A stretch of DNA of 64,000 nucleotides. Source: Alkalimonas sp. GTDB taxonomy: Bacteria; Pseudomonadota; Gammaproteobacteria; Enterobacterales; Alteromonadaceae. The stretch lies in the NCBI RefSeq assembly GCF_020831925.1, contig NZ_JAFIFQ010000011.1, forward strand, positions 1 to 64,000, read 5' to 3'. The notes beneath the pieces were generated by a model. The model saw only the letters and a list, made by a program, of their open reading frames with translations, was not told where the DNA came from and made no database searches. Positions 47,081 to 58,049 of the stretch are shown here, piece by piece. A program made the translations under genes and the position numbers. Position 1 is the first letter of the stretch. Every line of letters starts with the position of its first letter.

Positions 47081-47653
47081 TTAAAAACGGTAATTCAGGC
47101 CAAACAGCAAAGAGCCAAAAGATTTAAAGGTTTTACCAGAGCTATAGCTGACTTCGGTTTGAACACCCAGCCCATTGATAAACTGATACTGCCAGCCAAC
47201 GGCACCCATCACACCCAACTCAGTTTCACTAAAGCGACGAGACCGGTACTGCATCGCCACCCGATTTTGGCTAATGCCAAGCTTTGCGTACAACTGCTGC
47301 TGTTGCGTTACCGGGTAGCCGGCATATCCACTAATGCTGATGGCACGGTAATCGATGTCTTCTAGCTCACCAAAAAAAATATTGGAAATCGCACTACCGA
47401 TGCCCATAGAGCCGTGACGGTAAGCCAGCTCAACGCCATATTGAGGATCCCATTGGTAGCGATAAAACAGGTTGTAGCCATTAAAATCTGAGAGGTTTTG
47501 CTCCCGATCCAATTCAGGATCGGCTACCTTGGTTGAGCCCCAAAAGAGATTCGCACCAATTCGATGGCTGTTGTCTGGCTCGCTGGCCATAGCCGTTGTA
47601 GAGAATAATCCGGCCCCGAGAAAAGCCATTGTTAACATCACACTTCGTCGCAT
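47081..47653 (-). CDS. Outer-membrane beta-barrel protein
   Basis: Signal peptide; alternating beta-strand pattern; C-terminal SLLFGLNYRF (terminal aromatic). Confidence 0.75.
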   Translation of the reverse strand: MRRSVMLTMAFLGAGLFSTTAMASEPDNSHRIGANLFWGSTKVADPELDREQNLSDFNGYNLFYRYQWDPQYGVELAYRHGSMGIGSAISNIFFGELEDIDYRAISISGYAGYPVTQQQQLYAKLGISQNRVAMQYRSRRFSETELGVMGAVGWQYQFINGLGVQTEVSYSSGKTFKSFGSLLFGLNYRF

Positions 47654-47794
47654 ACTCAACATTCCTTTGATTTGACACAGCAACCATACAACAAAAAACA
47701 GACCAATTAAACAACAAGTGTAAATTAAGCGTGATGGCAATCTGGCAGGAATTTTGCTGTAAAAACAGGTACACTTTGTTGCAGAACACCATCA

Positions 47795-48802
47795 ATGACA
47801 AAACAAGGCTCCCTGAACTTGCGACACCCTACCTTCCAGCCGGCCTGGTGGCTACCCGGCGGTCATTTACAAACACTGGCGGCCAAATACCTGCACCCAC
47901 GCTATCAAGGCAGTTTAACCACTGAATGGCTGCCGCTGCCCGATGGCGATGAGTTGGAACTGTGCTGGAATCAAACCCTGAGCGCTGATTACCAGGGACC
48001 TTTGGTGCTGCTGTTGCACGGTCTGGCCGGCAATCAGCACAGCCATTATGTGCAGGGGATGTTTGCTGCTTTTCAGCAGCTGGATTGGCCTGTGGTGCTG
48101 ATGCATTTCCGTGGTTGTGGCAGCCGACCCAATCAGTTGCCACGCGCTTACCACTCAGGTGATACCGAAGATCTGCGTTTCGTGCTGCAACAATTGCAGC
48201 AGTGCTATCCCGCTAGCCAGCTGCTAGCCGTTGGTTTTTCGCTGGGTGGCAATGTACTGATGAAATACTGTGGCGAAGAAGGTGACAAGAACCCACTCTC
48301 GGCTGCTGTTGCCGTTTGTGCCCCACTAGCACTCGCCAGCAGCGCAAAACGGATCAACCAAGGCTTCAGCAAACTGTATCAACGCTATTTGCTGCGTCAG
48401 CTGAAACAAAGTGCGCTGCAAAAGCTGCAACGCTTTGACGACTTCCCTATTCCACTTTCACACCAGACCGTAAAGCGTATGCCCAGCATTGAAGCCTTCG
48501 ACGATGGCTTTACCGCACCCTTGCATGGCTTTTTGGGTGCCGCCGATTACTATCAGCGGGCCAGTGGCCGGCAGTTTTTGCCAGCGATCCGGGTGCCCAG
48601 CCTGATTATCCATGCAGCAGATGATCCTTTTCTAGCCCCTGACGTCGTACCAAACCAGGCAGAGCTACCGGACTTGGTGCGGCATGAGACCTGGCCTTCG
48701 GGTGGCCATGTTGGCTTTGTCGGCGGGCGCAATCCATTAAAGCCCATCTTCTGGCTGAACGAGCGGATCCCGCTATTTTTCCAAGAGGTACTGCAAAGGT
48801 GA
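47795..48802 (+). CDS. YheT-family alpha/beta hydrolase
   Basis: [55 protein letters not shown]. Confidence 0.92.
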   Translation: MTKQGSLNLRHPTFQPAWWLPGGHLQTLAAKYLHPRYQGSLTTEWLPLPDGDELELCWNQTLSADYQGPLVLLLHGLAGNQHSHYVQGMFAAFQQLDWPVVLMHFRGCGSRPNQLPRAYHSGDTEDLRFVLQQLQQCYPASQLLAVGFSLGGNVLMKYCGEEGDKNPLSAAVAVCAPLALASSAKRINQGFSKLYQRYLLRQLKQSALQKLQRFDDFPIPLSHQTVKRMPSIEAFDDGFTAPLHGFLGAADYYQRASGRQFLPAIRVPSLIIHAADDPFLAPDVVPNQAELPDLVRHETWPSGGHVGFVGGRNPLKPIFWLNERIPLFFQEVLQR

Positions 48803-49020
48803 TTATTCCCTGGCAACAGCTTGAGGCAGAGACGCTGAACAATTTGATCGAATACTATGTACTGCGTGAGGGCACTGACTATGGCGAGCAGGAAATATCG
48901 CTAGCGCAAAAAGTAGCTCAGGTGCGTGCACAACTGCAGTCCGGTGAGGTCGTACTGGTGTTTTCTGAACTGCATGAAACCGTCAACTTGATGTCTAAAC
49001 AGCAGTTTCACGAGCAGTAA
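48799..49020 (+). CDS. YheU family protein
   Basis: [34 protein letters not shown] start overlapping the yheT-like stop. Confidence 0.9.
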   Translation: MIIPWQQLEAETLNNLIEYYVLREGTDYGEQEISLAQKVAQVRAQLQSGEVVLVFSELHETVNLMSKQQFHEQ

Positions 49021-49040
49021 GGGCAGCTGAGCTGCCCTTA
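49018..49040 (+). terminator. Perfect 10-bp hairpin containing the YheU stop codon
   Basis: TAAGGGCAGC-TGA-GCTGCCCTTA between convergent genes; no T-tract. Confidence 0.45.
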
Positions 49041-49055
49041 CTGTGATGGCTGTGA

Positions 49056-49433
49056 TTAAGGCACCAGCTGACGTGCTGTGTTCAGATACACCTGACCCCG
49101 GGCTTTCACTTTAGCAGCATCGCTGTACTCCGACGCGACATGCACTTCCTCCAGCACCTCGGCAAGTATGGCCAACTCGGCGCGCATTTTCTCCAGTGCA
49201 TTTTCCAGGGTGTAGGTCAGTTGATGCACTTCATGGAGCTGATGTGGGGTCAGGGTATCCTGCGCCACCAGCGCTGCCAGTTTGGCATTGTAGGCAGAAA
49301 AATTTTGCACGGCTTCAGTCAGCGTATTGGCTGGTAAACCAGCAAAATGATCGGGGCGATCGGAGTGGGCCATAGCCGCTGTAGATAAGCTTAGTAGTAC
49401 GGCGCACACAAATGTTTTGAGTCGCATTCTCAA
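49056..49433 (-). CDS. Exported protein of unknown function
   Basis: Signal peptide FVCAVLLSLSTAAMAHSDRPDHFAGLPANTLTEAV; helical. Confidence 0.6.
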   Translation of the reverse strand: MRMRLKTFVCAVLLSLSTAAMAHSDRPDHFAGLPANTLTEAVQNFSAYNAKLAALVAQDTLTPHQLHEVHQLTYTLENALEKMRAELAILAEVLEEVHVASEYSDAAKVKARGQVYLNTARQLVP

Positions 49434-49593
49434 TCCTCATTGCTATAGATTCGGTTGCTTGAGGTCGCTGACATTGTCTTGCAGGTGAGTGTTCTGTGCC
49501 ACTCATCAAAATACAGTCACTCTGTCGGTGCTGTTGGTAGTCAGTATAACCCCAACTGACCTCAAGATGCGAGCATCAGTGCCGCTTGCCGGG

Positions 49594-49632
49594 AAAAAAA
49601 AGAGCCAGACCAGCGCAATGGCTGGTCTGGCT
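49594..49632 (-). terminator. Rho-independent terminator of the pspA-like operon
   Basis: Minus-strand AGCCAGACCAGC-cattgc-GCTGGTCTGGCT followed by T8. Confidence 0.85.
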
Positions 49633-49639
49633 GGCGGGG

Positions 49640-49957
49640 TCAGGCCAAGCGGCGCGGTGAGCGGCTGCTCACCAGCCACACCAAGGCCAGCAGCAACAAC
49701 AAAGGCCAAAGCACACTAAAACCCACCACCAGCAGCACGGCACCGGCCAACACCACCCCAAGCAACAAGCTATTAAGCAGGATAGCACCCAGCAAATAGG
49801 CCAGGCCTGCCAGGCACAGCACTACCACGGCGGCCACCAAGACGTCGAACACCAACACCACACCGCCCACCAGGATAGCGCCGATAAAGGCCAGCAGCGC
49901 AGGCCCAAGCCAGACAATCGCCACCAGCAGGGCTAACGCAATCAATACATTACGCAT
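49640..49957 (-). CDS. Small hydrophobic membrane protein
   Basis: Multiple TM segments; overlaps the pspA-like gene. Confidence 0.6.
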   Translation of the reverse strand: MRNVLIALALLVAIVWLGPALLAFIGAILVGGVVLVFDVLVAAVVVLCLAGLAYLLGAILLNSLLLGVVLAGAVLLVVGFSVLWPLLLLLALVWLVSSRSPRRLA

Positions 49958-50636
49958 GACTTGCCTCCTTGTTCGGGTGCTTTTGTTTCAGCGCAGCCAG
50001 GGCCTGCTCAATGGCTTCTTCTTGCTCCAGGCTTTTAAATTGCTGCTTGACAGAGCTGCTGCTGGCCGAGCGGCCCAAATCCATCGCTTCCAGCTGAGCT
50101 TCTAAACCATCGATTTTTTGCTCGTAACGCTCGAACTTGTGCAGCGCTTCGTTCACTTTGTGTTGATGCTGCTTACTATGCACCTGCAACCGCACCTCGG
50201 TGCAATCTGCCCGGCGTTGTGTTTGCTGATAACGCTGCCGTGCTTCATTCAGCTTGCTTTGCAACCGGCTGATATCGCCTTCAATATCGGCCAGCAGCGA
50301 CTGACTTTGCATTTCTTCCTGCTGCACGCTGCTGCGCTTTGTTTCAGCAGCCAACCGCTCGGCCAGCGCCGCCCGGGCTAAATCTTCTTTATCGTGCGCT
50401 AAGGCACGCTCGGCTTTTTGCTGCCAGTCCATAACCGACGCATCCAGCTGCTGCAGCTGGCGTTGCAACTGTTTGCGAGCCGCGATGTGTTCGGCAGCCA
50501 GGGTACGCAATTCAGCCAAAGAGTCTTCCATTTGCTGGACCAGCAAACGCAGCATCTTTTCTGGCTGCTCGGCTTTATCCAGCAGGGCGTGCAGATTGGC
50601 GTTGATAATATCGGTAAAACGGTTCAATGCATTCAT
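49950..50636 (-). CDS. PspA/IM30 family protein
   Basis: MNALNRFTDIINANLHALLDKAEQPEKMLRLLVQQMEDSLAELR. Confidence 0.9.
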   Translation of the reverse strand: MNALNRFTDIINANLHALLDKAEQPEKMLRLLVQQMEDSLAELRTLAAEHIAARKQLQRQLQQLDASVMDWQQKAERALAHDKEDLARAALAERLAAETKRSSVQQEEMQSQSLLADIEGDISRLQSKLNEARQRYQQTQRRADCTEVRLQVHSKQHQHKVNEALHKFERYEQKIDGLEAQLEAMDLGRSASSSSVKQQFKSLEQEEAIEQALAALKQKHPNKEASHA

Positions 50637-50904
50637 GGGGTTTTCCTTGTGTCTGCGCCAGCTGTACTGGCTTGAAATAAGCGATTACACGAAAGCTATT
50701 TCAAGAGCTGTGCCAGAACACCAAGGGAGAAATATATTAAATAAAAATCAAATAGTTATGACTTACACATTTTATGCATTTTCCACTTAAAGTACAAAAA
50801 AATAGAAAGGGGTTAGTGGTTTTCACCATTAATTGGTGAGTTTTTTAAGATATGTGCCAAGCTAATTTAGCCTACCAAGCCCGGCACATTCCTCGTATCT
50901 TTAG

Positions 50905-52590
50905 TTAGGTTTTAAACCGTTTACCGTAAGCCAGCAGATCCTGCGCCATGCGCTCAAGCTCGGCAGATGTGGCATCTGCTTGTTGCGATCGTTCTTTTGT
51001 CTCCGCAGTCAAGCTATTCACTTTAAGAAGGTTTTGGTCCATCTCCTGCACCACTGTGCTTTGCTGCTCTGTTGCACTAGCTATTTGCAACGTCATATCG
51101 GTGATGGAACTGACTGAGTGCATAATATCGTTTAATGCCGCACCAGCCTGGTCAGCCAGCTCAACCCCACTGCGCGCCTTTTCTACTCCGGCTTGCATGG
51201 TTGTCACTGCCGCACCAGAACTTTGCTGCAACCTATCAATCAGTGTTTTAATCTCTGTTGTCGACTGTTGGGTGCGCGCCGCTAAGGTTCGAACCTCGTC
51301 CGCAACTACTGCAAAACCCCGCCCTTGCTCACCGGCACGAGCTGCTTCAATAGCTGCATTGAGCGCCAGTAAGTTTGTTTGTTCAGCAATGGCCTGAATG
51401 GTATCCAGGATACCGCCAATGTTCGTGCTCTCTTGCTGCACGGCGCTAATGGTGCCAGACGCCAGCTCTACTTCTGAAGCAATTTCACTGATAGCGCCAA
51501 TCACACGTCGCACAATTTGCTGACCGTGCTCGGCATGCTGCTCTGAATCATTAGTTGCAGTTGAGGTGTTTTGTGCATGCTTCGCAACTTCCGCAATGGT
51601 CGCGGCCATTTCGTTCATGGCTGTGGCTAGCTGCTCGATTTCTGCCGCCTGACGCTGCAAGTCCTGATCGGTTTCATTGGTGATCACAGAAACCCTGGCT
51701 GCATGCTCAGCTACCTGATGCGCATTTTTAACCAAGCCTGCTACCAAGTCATGAAGCTGATGCTGCATATCATTAAATGCACTCGCAGCCATACCCACCT
51801 CATCCTGGCTGACCACAGGCAATTCAATACCTGTTAAATCACCAGCAGCAATTTGCTGAGCTCGATTTTTCAGGGCCTTCATGGGCTGAGCAATCAAACG
51901 ACGTAACAGGAAAATTAACCCAATGGCGGCTAAAATCGTCAATGCCATCGCCGACCAAACCACAGACATCGCCCGGCGATCAGAGCGCTCTGCTTTGGCT
52001 ATGATGCTGTCCCTTTCCGCTTGAAACAACTGTGCTACCTCAGCCAAGTAACCACGCATTTCACTGAGGTGTTGCAACGTTTGCTGTTGATAAATACGAA
52101 TTTGCTCGGCTGGATTTGCCGCCACGATAGCTTTGGCTGAAGCATGTAGTTCGCGATGTGGCTTATCCATAGCATCCAATGCACGCTTTAGTTCTGGGCT
52201 AGCTGTATGGTAAGCATCTGATGCTCGAAATGTGTCATACCAGCGACCAAAGTTGCATTGAGTGGGCTCTAGTTGACCACGAAACGGCTGTTGCAATAGC
52301 ATGCTACTGGCCAGCTCATTGGCCCAGTTAAGGTGGTCGATTTCGCGCTGCATCTGCAAAATGGAAAGCTCACGCTTCTCTGCAGCGGCAGCCCTGGCTT
52401 TACTCATGGTATTCTGTGCTAGTTGCACAATGATTGCGACGCAGATCATCAGTACAACAAGCAAACCAAAACTCAGCGTTAATTTTTTCCCTACCGAGAA
52501 CGCACTTTTTGCCATGCCTACCTCATTCATTATTTTTACTAACTTACTATAATACATTGCAAAGTAGCATGCAGGCTTGTTCTTGAGCAA
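50905..52590 (-). CDS. Methyl-accepting chemotaxis protein with N-terminal CZB-like domain
   Basis: [38 protein letters not shown] hairpin tip; [14 protein letters not shown] Zn-binding-like motif. True start may be 52515. Confidence 0.92.
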   Translation of the reverse strand: MLKNKPACYFAMYYSKLVKIMNEVGMAKSAFSVGKKLTLSFGLLVVLMICVAIIVQLAQNTMSKARAAAAEKRELSILQMQREIDHLNWANELASSMLLQQPFRGQLEPTQCNFGRWYDTFRASDAYHTASPELKRALDAMDKPHRELHASAKAIVAANPAEQIRIYQQQTLQHLSEMRGYLAEVAQLFQAERDSIIAKAERSDRRAMSVVWSAMALTILAAIGLIFLLRRLIAQPMKALKNRAQQIAAGDLTGIELPVVSQDEVGMAASAFNDMQHQLHDLVAGLVKNAHQVAEHAARVSVITNETDQDLQRQAAEIEQLATAMNEMAATIAEVAKHAQNTSTATNDSEQHAEHGQQIVRRVIGAISEIASEVELASGTISAVQQESTNIGGILDTIQAIAEQTNLLALNAAIEAARAGEQGRGFAVVADEVRTLAARTQQSTTEIKTLIDRLQQSSGAAVTTMQAGVEKARSGVELADQAGAALNDIMHSVSSITDMTLQIASATEQQSTVVQEMDQNLLKVNSLTAETKERSQQADATSAELERMAQDLLAYGKRFKT

Positions 52591-52622
52591 AAAAACGGCT
52601 TACAGGCCGTTTTTTTTGCTCT
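52585..52622 (-). terminator. Terminator at the end of the cyd/sulfurtransferase operon
   Basis: GAGCAAAAAAACGGC-ttacag-GCCGTTTTTTTGCTC inverted repeat. Confidence 0.8.
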
Positions 52623-52639
52623 TTCAAGAGATTTTTCGC

Positions 52640-53053
52640 TTAGAAGCTAAACACCTTCACCGCTGGATTTAGCATTTTTTCAGCAATGCGCGGCGGCTGG
52701 GCTGGCGTGACGCCTTCGAGCAGTGCGTCGGCTGTGGCAGGCTTGTTGGGTAAGTACAGCGCGCACACCTCAACACTGGCGCCACCGGCCATTAGTTGCT
52801 GCAGCAACTGAGCGGGCGTCACATCGCGCGGTTTTAATGTGGCGCTGGCATGGTCTTTTAACGCCAAATCGCCGGCGCCATCACACAACAGTACCGAGAC
52901 ACTGGCACCTTGCTGCTGCATTTGCCCGGCCAGTACCATGGCCATGCCCTGGGTTTGCAGTGATGAGCTGGTCAGATAAACAAAAACATCGTTATCAGCG
53001 TGAACGGCTGTGGTAAACAGAGCGGCACAAGCCAGGGTTTGCCATGTTTTCAT
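52640..53053 (-). CDS. Exported DsrE-like protein
   Basis: Signal peptide; VFVYLTSSSLQTQGMAMVLAGQMQQQGASVSVLLCDGAGDLAL; overlaps the rhodanese gene. Confidence 0.65.
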   Translation of the reverse strand: MKTWQTLACAALFTTAVHADNDVFVYLTSSSLQTQGMAMVLAGQMQQQGASVSVLLCDGAGDLALKDHASATLKPRDVTPAQLLQQLMAGGASVEVCALYLPNKPATADALLEGVTPAQPPRIAEKMLNPAVKVFSF

Positions 53054-53682
53054 GGGTGGTTCTCCTTTGCAGTTTTGGTATTAGTAGTTTCAGTAATAGG
53101 GGCTGTCCAGGCCACTTCAGCCGGAATGCGATAACTCCAGGGCAAGCCCGAGTTGCGCCAACCATCGACAGCGCGTACGCCTTTAGATGGCCCTTCCTGC
53201 AGGGTATTGCCTTCAAAACCATCGGTCACAGACCAGACATTGCTGTAGCCATAGCTGGCCAGTCGGTCTACCGCTGGCGCGCTGCGGGTTGCACCGCTGC
53301 GGCAGATCAGAATAATGGCATCGTCTTTTTGCACACCCAGTTGCTGTAACCGGCTCAGCAGTTGCTGATCAAAATCCAGGTTGGGTTGCATTGGCCAGGT
53401 CTGCTGGCCAACATGGAGTTGGCTTGTATCGGTCAGTAGCCAGGGCACATGAATTTTGGTCGGGCTGGCAAAGCCGGTAAATTTAACTTCCACCGGATCA
53501 CGCACATCCACCAACACAGCACGGCTGTCTTGCTGCAGCATTTGGTAGGCTTCTTTGGCGTTCACATAAAGCCCGAGGCTACTTTGGCTTGGATCACTCA
53601 TTGTACTTGAGTCGCTATTTGCTAGTAATACGGCACTCCATAGCAGGCAACTCAGTATGGTCATGCTTTGGAAAAGTTTCAT
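53050..53682 (-). CDS. Exported rhodanese-like sulfurtransferase
   Basis: Signal peptide; VLVDVRDPVEVKFTG; active-site loop CRSGATRS. Confidence 0.88.
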   Translation of the reverse strand: MKLFQSMTILSCLLWSAVLLANSDSSTMSDPSQSSLGLYVNAKEAYQMLQQDSRAVLVDVRDPVEVKFTGFASPTKIHVPWLLTDTSQLHVGQQTWPMQPNLDFDQQLLSRLQQLGVQKDDAIILICRSGATRSAPAVDRLASYGYSNVWSVTDGFEGNTLQEGPSKGVRAVDGWRNSGLPWSYRIPAEVAWTAPITETTNTKTAKENHP

Positions 53683-55370
53683 GGCTTACGCTCCAGCATT
53701 GTGGTTTCAGTGTTTAAAGATAGTTCTGGCCAGCTGTCTGCCAGGAAGTCTGGTCGGTGATGCAGCAACAACAGCACCATACGCCCTTGCAGCCAAGGTT
53801 GTATCGCCTGCCATATGCGAGCAGCCTGTGCCTGCTCCAGGCCGTAAAATGGTTCATCCAGAATCACCAGCTGTGGTGACCGCAGCAACCAGCGCGCCAG
53901 ATTAATGCGCCGTGCCTGGCCACCGGATACTTGCTGGCCACTATCGCCTAACCAAGTATCCAACTGCTGTGGCAGCGATTTAGCCCATTCATCCATTTCA
54001 ACCAGTGACAACACCTGCCATACCTGCTGCTCGGTCACATCGGCCAGCCCAACCGACAGGTTGGTCCAAAGCGTGTCGGCCAGCATACCGCTTTGTTGGC
54101 TTAAATAAGCAAGCTGCTGCTGTAACGCAGTTTGCTGCAACACTGACCGCACCCAACCATTCCATTCCAGTACAGCAGAGCTGGGAACTTCATCCGCTAG
54201 CAATAGCTCAGCAACGCTACTTTTGCCCATGCCGGAAGCCCCCGTGATTAACAAAACGGGCTGTTGAGACGATAGCTGTATCTCAAGTGGGCGCATCATG
54301 CTTATCGCAACGCGGCCATAGCCATACACTTGAACGCTCAAAGAATGCAGCTGTTCTTCGCTATCTAAAACCACCGGCTCATGCTGCGTTGCCAGCGGAT
54401 ACAAACGCTTTGCCGCAAACCAACTTCGGCCGGCACTGGCTAACTGGCCAGGCAGAGGTTGCAACAACTCGCCAAGCGCCAATACGGGCAGTACCAGCAT
54501 CACGGCAACCGGCCCAGAAAACCAAGCATGCTGATAACCAGAGATAACCAGTAATGCCGTACAAAGTACCAGACCACCGTGTAACAGTTGCAATAGTAAC
54601 TGAGCTAAAGCCTGTTGCTGGCTTACATGGCTTTGCCGCTGACTCAGGTTGGATAGCAGCTGCATGACTGGCTGCTGCTCTGCCAGCTGCCTTTTGGCTA
54701 CCCGCAGCTCATCCAGCCCTTCGAGCTGGGCAATGATCTGCTTCCTGCTGACATTGAGCATGGCGCTCAGTTGATAATTTAGGCCAACACTTTTCCGAGT
54801 AAAAACAATCAGTATTAGCAACAATATAGGCAACCCAAGCAGCAAAAAGCCCATAGCCAAAGGCAGCGACCACACCGCAAAAAAAGCGCTTAGCATCAAC
54901 CAGGCTAGCAGCAAACCCAGCGGCGGTAAAAGAAAGCGCAACAAGACTGTATCCAGCTGCTCTAAATCGGTGGTCAGGCGGTTTAACCAATCAGCGTCCT
55001 GCGCTTGCTGCAGCTCACTGTCTGGCAAGCGCGCCAAACCCTGAAACAATTGCACCCGCACCCTGGCCAGTTGCTGCAGCACCAGCTGATGGCTAAACAC
55101 CCGCTCGGAATAGCGGCTTACCGTACGACCCAGCGCAAAAAAACGGATCCCACTACCGGGCATGTACAGCTCTAAAAAAGCCGCGCCGCCGGCGAGCAGT
55201 ATGGCTCCAACCACAGCCGTGGCCGTAATAAACCAGCCAGACAAACCGAGCAATGCCAGGCCAAACAAAGTTGTTAGCAGTGTTAAAGCGACTGCCAGCA
55301 ACAAGCGACCACGATGCTGCCACACCAGTAAGGTAAACCAATACTGCAAAATAGCGCGATCGTCTCTCAT
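53679..55370 (-). CDS. cydC: Heterodimeric thiol exporter ABC protein CydC
   Basis: ABC exporter fold; GASGMGKSS, VSGGQARRINLARWLL; operon with cydD. Confidence 0.9.
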   Translation of the reverse strand: MRDDRAILQYWFTLLVWQHRGRLLLAVALTLLTTLFGLALLGLSGWFITATAVVGAILLAGGAAFLELYMPGSGIRFFALGRTVSRYSERVFSHQLVLQQLARVRVQLFQGLARLPDSELQQAQDADWLNRLTTDLEQLDTVLLRFLLPPLGLLLAWLMLSAFFAVWSLPLAMGFLLLGLPILLLILIVFTRKSVGLNYQLSAMLNVSRKQIIAQLEGLDELRVAKRQLAEQQPVMQLLSNLSQRQSHVSQQQALAQLLLQLLHGGLVLCTALLVISGYQHAWFSGPVAVMLVLPVLALGELLQPLPGQLASAGRSWFAAKRLYPLATQHEPVVLDSEEQLHSLSVQVYGYGRVAISMMRPLEIQLSSQQPVLLITGASGMGKSSVAELLLADEVPSSAVLEWNGWVRSVLQQTALQQQLAYLSQQSGMLADTLWTNLSVGLADVTEQQVWQVLSLVEMDEWAKSLPQQLDTWLGDSGQQVSGGQARRINLARWLLRSPQLVILDEPFYGLEQAQAARIWQAIQPWLQGRMVLLLLHHRPDFLADSWPELSLNTETTMLERKP

Positions 55371-57046
55371 AACGGTGCCTCGCCTGGTTCAAGGCAGCCA
55401 AAATAGCAGTGCTGATCGGCCAGTTGATGCATGGCCGGGTCGTGACTGGCAATCAGCAACCACTGGGTCTTTTTTCGCTCGGCCAATACAGCAAGCACCA
55501 GGCCTTTGCTTTGTTGATCCAATCTGGCAGAGGGCTCATCCAGCAGCAACACCGCAGCAGGGGCCAGCAAGGCCCTGGCTAACATCAAGCGTTGTAACTG
55601 GCCACCGGAAAGTGCGGTGTCAGCTGGGTTTAGCGGTGTCGCCAAGCCCTCAGCTTGCTCGGCCAGCAATGGAGCTAGTCCTAATTGGCCCAGCACGCTA
55701 TGTATCTGTGCCTCGCTTGCATCCGGTGCGTATAAGCGCAGATTATCAGCCCAACTGCCGGGCTTGAGCCAGGGCTGTTGCGGCAGGTAGACCATGTCTT
55801 CATAGTCTATTGGCCAGAAAAAGCCGCCGGCTTTGGCTGGCAGCAAGCCGGCCAGCGTTTTTAATGCGGTGGTTTTGCCGCTGCCTGAAGGCCCGGTCAG
55901 CAGCAAACACTGACCTTTTGGCAAACTGAGCGTCACGGGCGACTGCCTTACCTTTTGCTCCGGATAACCAGTGATAAGATCCGTCAGTTGCAAAGCGCTG
56001 CCCGGCTGGCGTTGTGCTGGCATATCAGCTTGCTCCAACCTGGCCAGCCAGGGCGCCAGCTGCACCGCGGCTGCCAGCGCTGCAGCTCTGTCGTGATAAG
56101 ACTGAGCAAACTGGCGGATCGGCTGGAAATACTCAGGCGCTAGCAACAAGATGATTAAACCACTGAATAAGCTTATGCTTGCTGCTGGCCCCCAGTCGAT
56201 AGCACCAAACAGCACAAAGCCAATGTAGATGGCGACCGAGGCAACAGCAACACTGGCAAAAAGCTCCAACACAGCGGACGATAAAAACGCGACTTTTAAA
56301 GTCGCCATCAGCAGATCACGATAACGCTCACTTTTGTCCGCAATTTGCTGACTGCTTTGCGCCACAGCGCCCAGTCGGCGCAATAAACGCAATTGCTTCA
56401 CCCGATTCAAAAAGTGCCCAGCCAAACGCTGACGCTCCAGCTGGTGTCGCCGGTTGATTTGTTCGGCTCCCAGGCCAACCAACACCATAAAAAGCGGGAT
56501 CAGTGGAGCCGCCAACAACAAAATCAGCGCCATCAGCCAGTTCAACCAGGCAATTAGCAGCACGATCACCAGTGGTGATAACAGGGCCAGATACTGCTGC
56601 GGCCAATAACGGGCTACATAACCATCCATCGACTCGACATTATCACTCCACTGACAAGCCCAGTCGGCTGCCGATAACCCTGAGATTTGCCAAGCAGGGC
56701 CTTCTCGCCACAAGTGCAATAAGCGCAGCCGAAGCTTTTCACGCACAGCCAGGCTGGCGCGGCAGGCACAGTGCTCTTGCCCCCAGGCTGCGCCAGCCCG
56801 AAGCACCAAAGCCAGCAGAAACATCAGCAAGCAGGGATAGGCCATAGCCAACTGCCAGCGCTCTGCAGGCAAAATGACCTCACTTAGCAACCAAGCCAGT
56901 GCCAGCCACTGGCCGATCAAGCCCAGCGTTGCCAGCAGCCCCAACAGCACAGCGGCAGTCAGCAGTGGCCGTTGCTGCTTTATGACCGCTTGCAGCAAAT
57001 CCTTACCCGCCTGAGTATCTGCTACATCGCCCTGCAAGCCTTGCAT
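55367..57046 (-). CDS. cydD: Heterodimeric thiol exporter ABC protein CydD
   Basis: ABC exporter fold; GPSGSGKTTALKTLAGLL, LSGGQLQRLMLARALL. Confidence 0.92.
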   Translation of the reverse strand: MQGLQGDVADTQAGKDLLQAVIKQQRPLLTAAVLLGLLATLGLIGQWLALAWLLSEVILPAERWQLAMAYPCLLMFLLALVLRAGAAWGQEHCACRASLAVREKLRLRLLHLWREGPAWQISGLSAADWACQWSDNVESMDGYVARYWPQQYLALLSPLVIVLLIAWLNWLMALILLLAAPLIPLFMVLVGLGAEQINRRHQLERQRLAGHFLNRVKQLRLLRRLGAVAQSSQQIADKSERYRDLLMATLKVAFLSSAVLELFASVAVASVAIYIGFVLFGAIDWGPAASISLFSGLIILLLAPEYFQPIRQFAQSYHDRAAALAAAVQLAPWLARLEQADMPAQRQPGSALQLTDLITGYPEQKVRQSPVTLSLPKGQCLLLTGPSGSGKTTALKTLAGLLPAKAGGFFWPIDYEDMVYLPQQPWLKPGSWADNLRLYAPDASEAQIHSVLGQLGLAPLLAEQAEGLATPLNPADTALSGGQLQRLMLARALLAPAAVLLLDEPSARLDQQSKGLVLAVLAERKKTQWLLIASHDPAMHQLADQHCYFGCLEPGEAPL

Positions 57047-57047
57047 C

Positions 57048-58049
57048 TTAATGGTAACCGGTCGCCTTCACTTTGCCGCGAAACACCCAGTAGGTCCAGG
57101 CGGTGTAAGCGAGTACGATGGGGATCACAAACAAAAAACCGAGCAACAGGAACAGCTGCGATTCATAGGCAGAAGCGGCGTCCCACAGGGTGTAATCCGG
57201 CGGCACCATATAAGGCCATTTACTGGCCAGCAAGCCCAGATAGGTAAACAAAAACAAGCCCATGGTCGCCACAAAAGGCAAACCCTCCTGCTGCTTTTGC
57301 ACTGAGCGATAAATAGACCAGGCACAGTACAAAGCCAGTAGAGGCAACAACCAGATAAAGCTCAGGCCACTAAACCAGCGTTCCATTACTTTGGGATCAA
57401 CAAAAGGGGTATAGACACTGATCACAGCAAATACCACCAACACCGCCAACAATAAGCGAGGGGTCAGTTTGTAAGCCCACTGTTGCACCTCACCTTCGGA
57501 TTTCATAATCAGCCAGGTCGCACCTAGCAGGGCGTAGCCTGCCACCAGTCCCAGGCCGGTAATGACCGTAAAAGGCGTTAACCAATCAAAAGCACCACCG
57601 ACATAGCGGAAGTTCTCAGTAGCAAAGCCCTGGATATAAGCACCGACGACGGCACCCTGCGCAAAAGCCGCCACCGTTGAGCCACCGGCAAAAGCCCAGT
57701 TCCACAGATACCGGGATGTTTTGGCTTTAAAGCGAAACTCAAACGCCACACCACGGAAAATCAGGCCAGCTAGCAGCAGGAACACCCCTATGTAGAGTGC
57801 CGGCAGGAATACCGAATACACCAAGGGGAATGCCGCCAGTAAGCCAGCACCACCCAGCACCAGCCAGGTTTCATTACCATCCCACACCGGAGCTACCGAA
57901 TTCATCATCACATCGCGATAATGCTCGTCTGGCGCAAAGGGGAACAGTATGCCCTGCCCGAGGTCAAAACCATCCATTAGCACATACATCATCACCCCAA
58001 AAGCAATGATCACCGCCCAGATTAATGTCAGATCAAAAGGTTGTTCCAT
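57048..58049 (-). CDS. cydB: Cytochrome bd-type oxidase subunit II
   Basis: LIWAVIIAFGVMMYVLMDGFDLGQGILFPF; WDGNETWLVLGG. Confidence 0.95.
   Translation of the reverse strand: MEQPFDLTLIWAVIIAFGVMMYVLMDGFDLGQGILFPFAPDEHYRDVMMNSVAPVWDGNETWLVLGGAGLLAAFPLVYSVFLPALYIGVFLLLAGLIFRGVAFEFRFKAKTSRYLWNWAFAGGSTVAAFAQGAVVGAYIQGFATENFRYVGGAFDWLTPFTVITGLGLVAGYALLGATWLIMKSEGEVQQWAYKLTPRLLLAVLVVFAVISVYTPFVDPKVMERWFSGLSFIWLLPLLALYCAWSIYRSVQKQQEGLPFVATMGLFLFTYLGLLASKWPYMVPPDYTLWDAASAYESQLFLLLGFLFVIPIVLAYTAWTYWVFRGKVKATGYH

Noticed and set aside
49018-49040. Perfect hairpin after YheU as a mobile-element end or regulator site
   Set aside because: Most simply a hairpin between convergent genes; no second copy noticed and no flanking duplication
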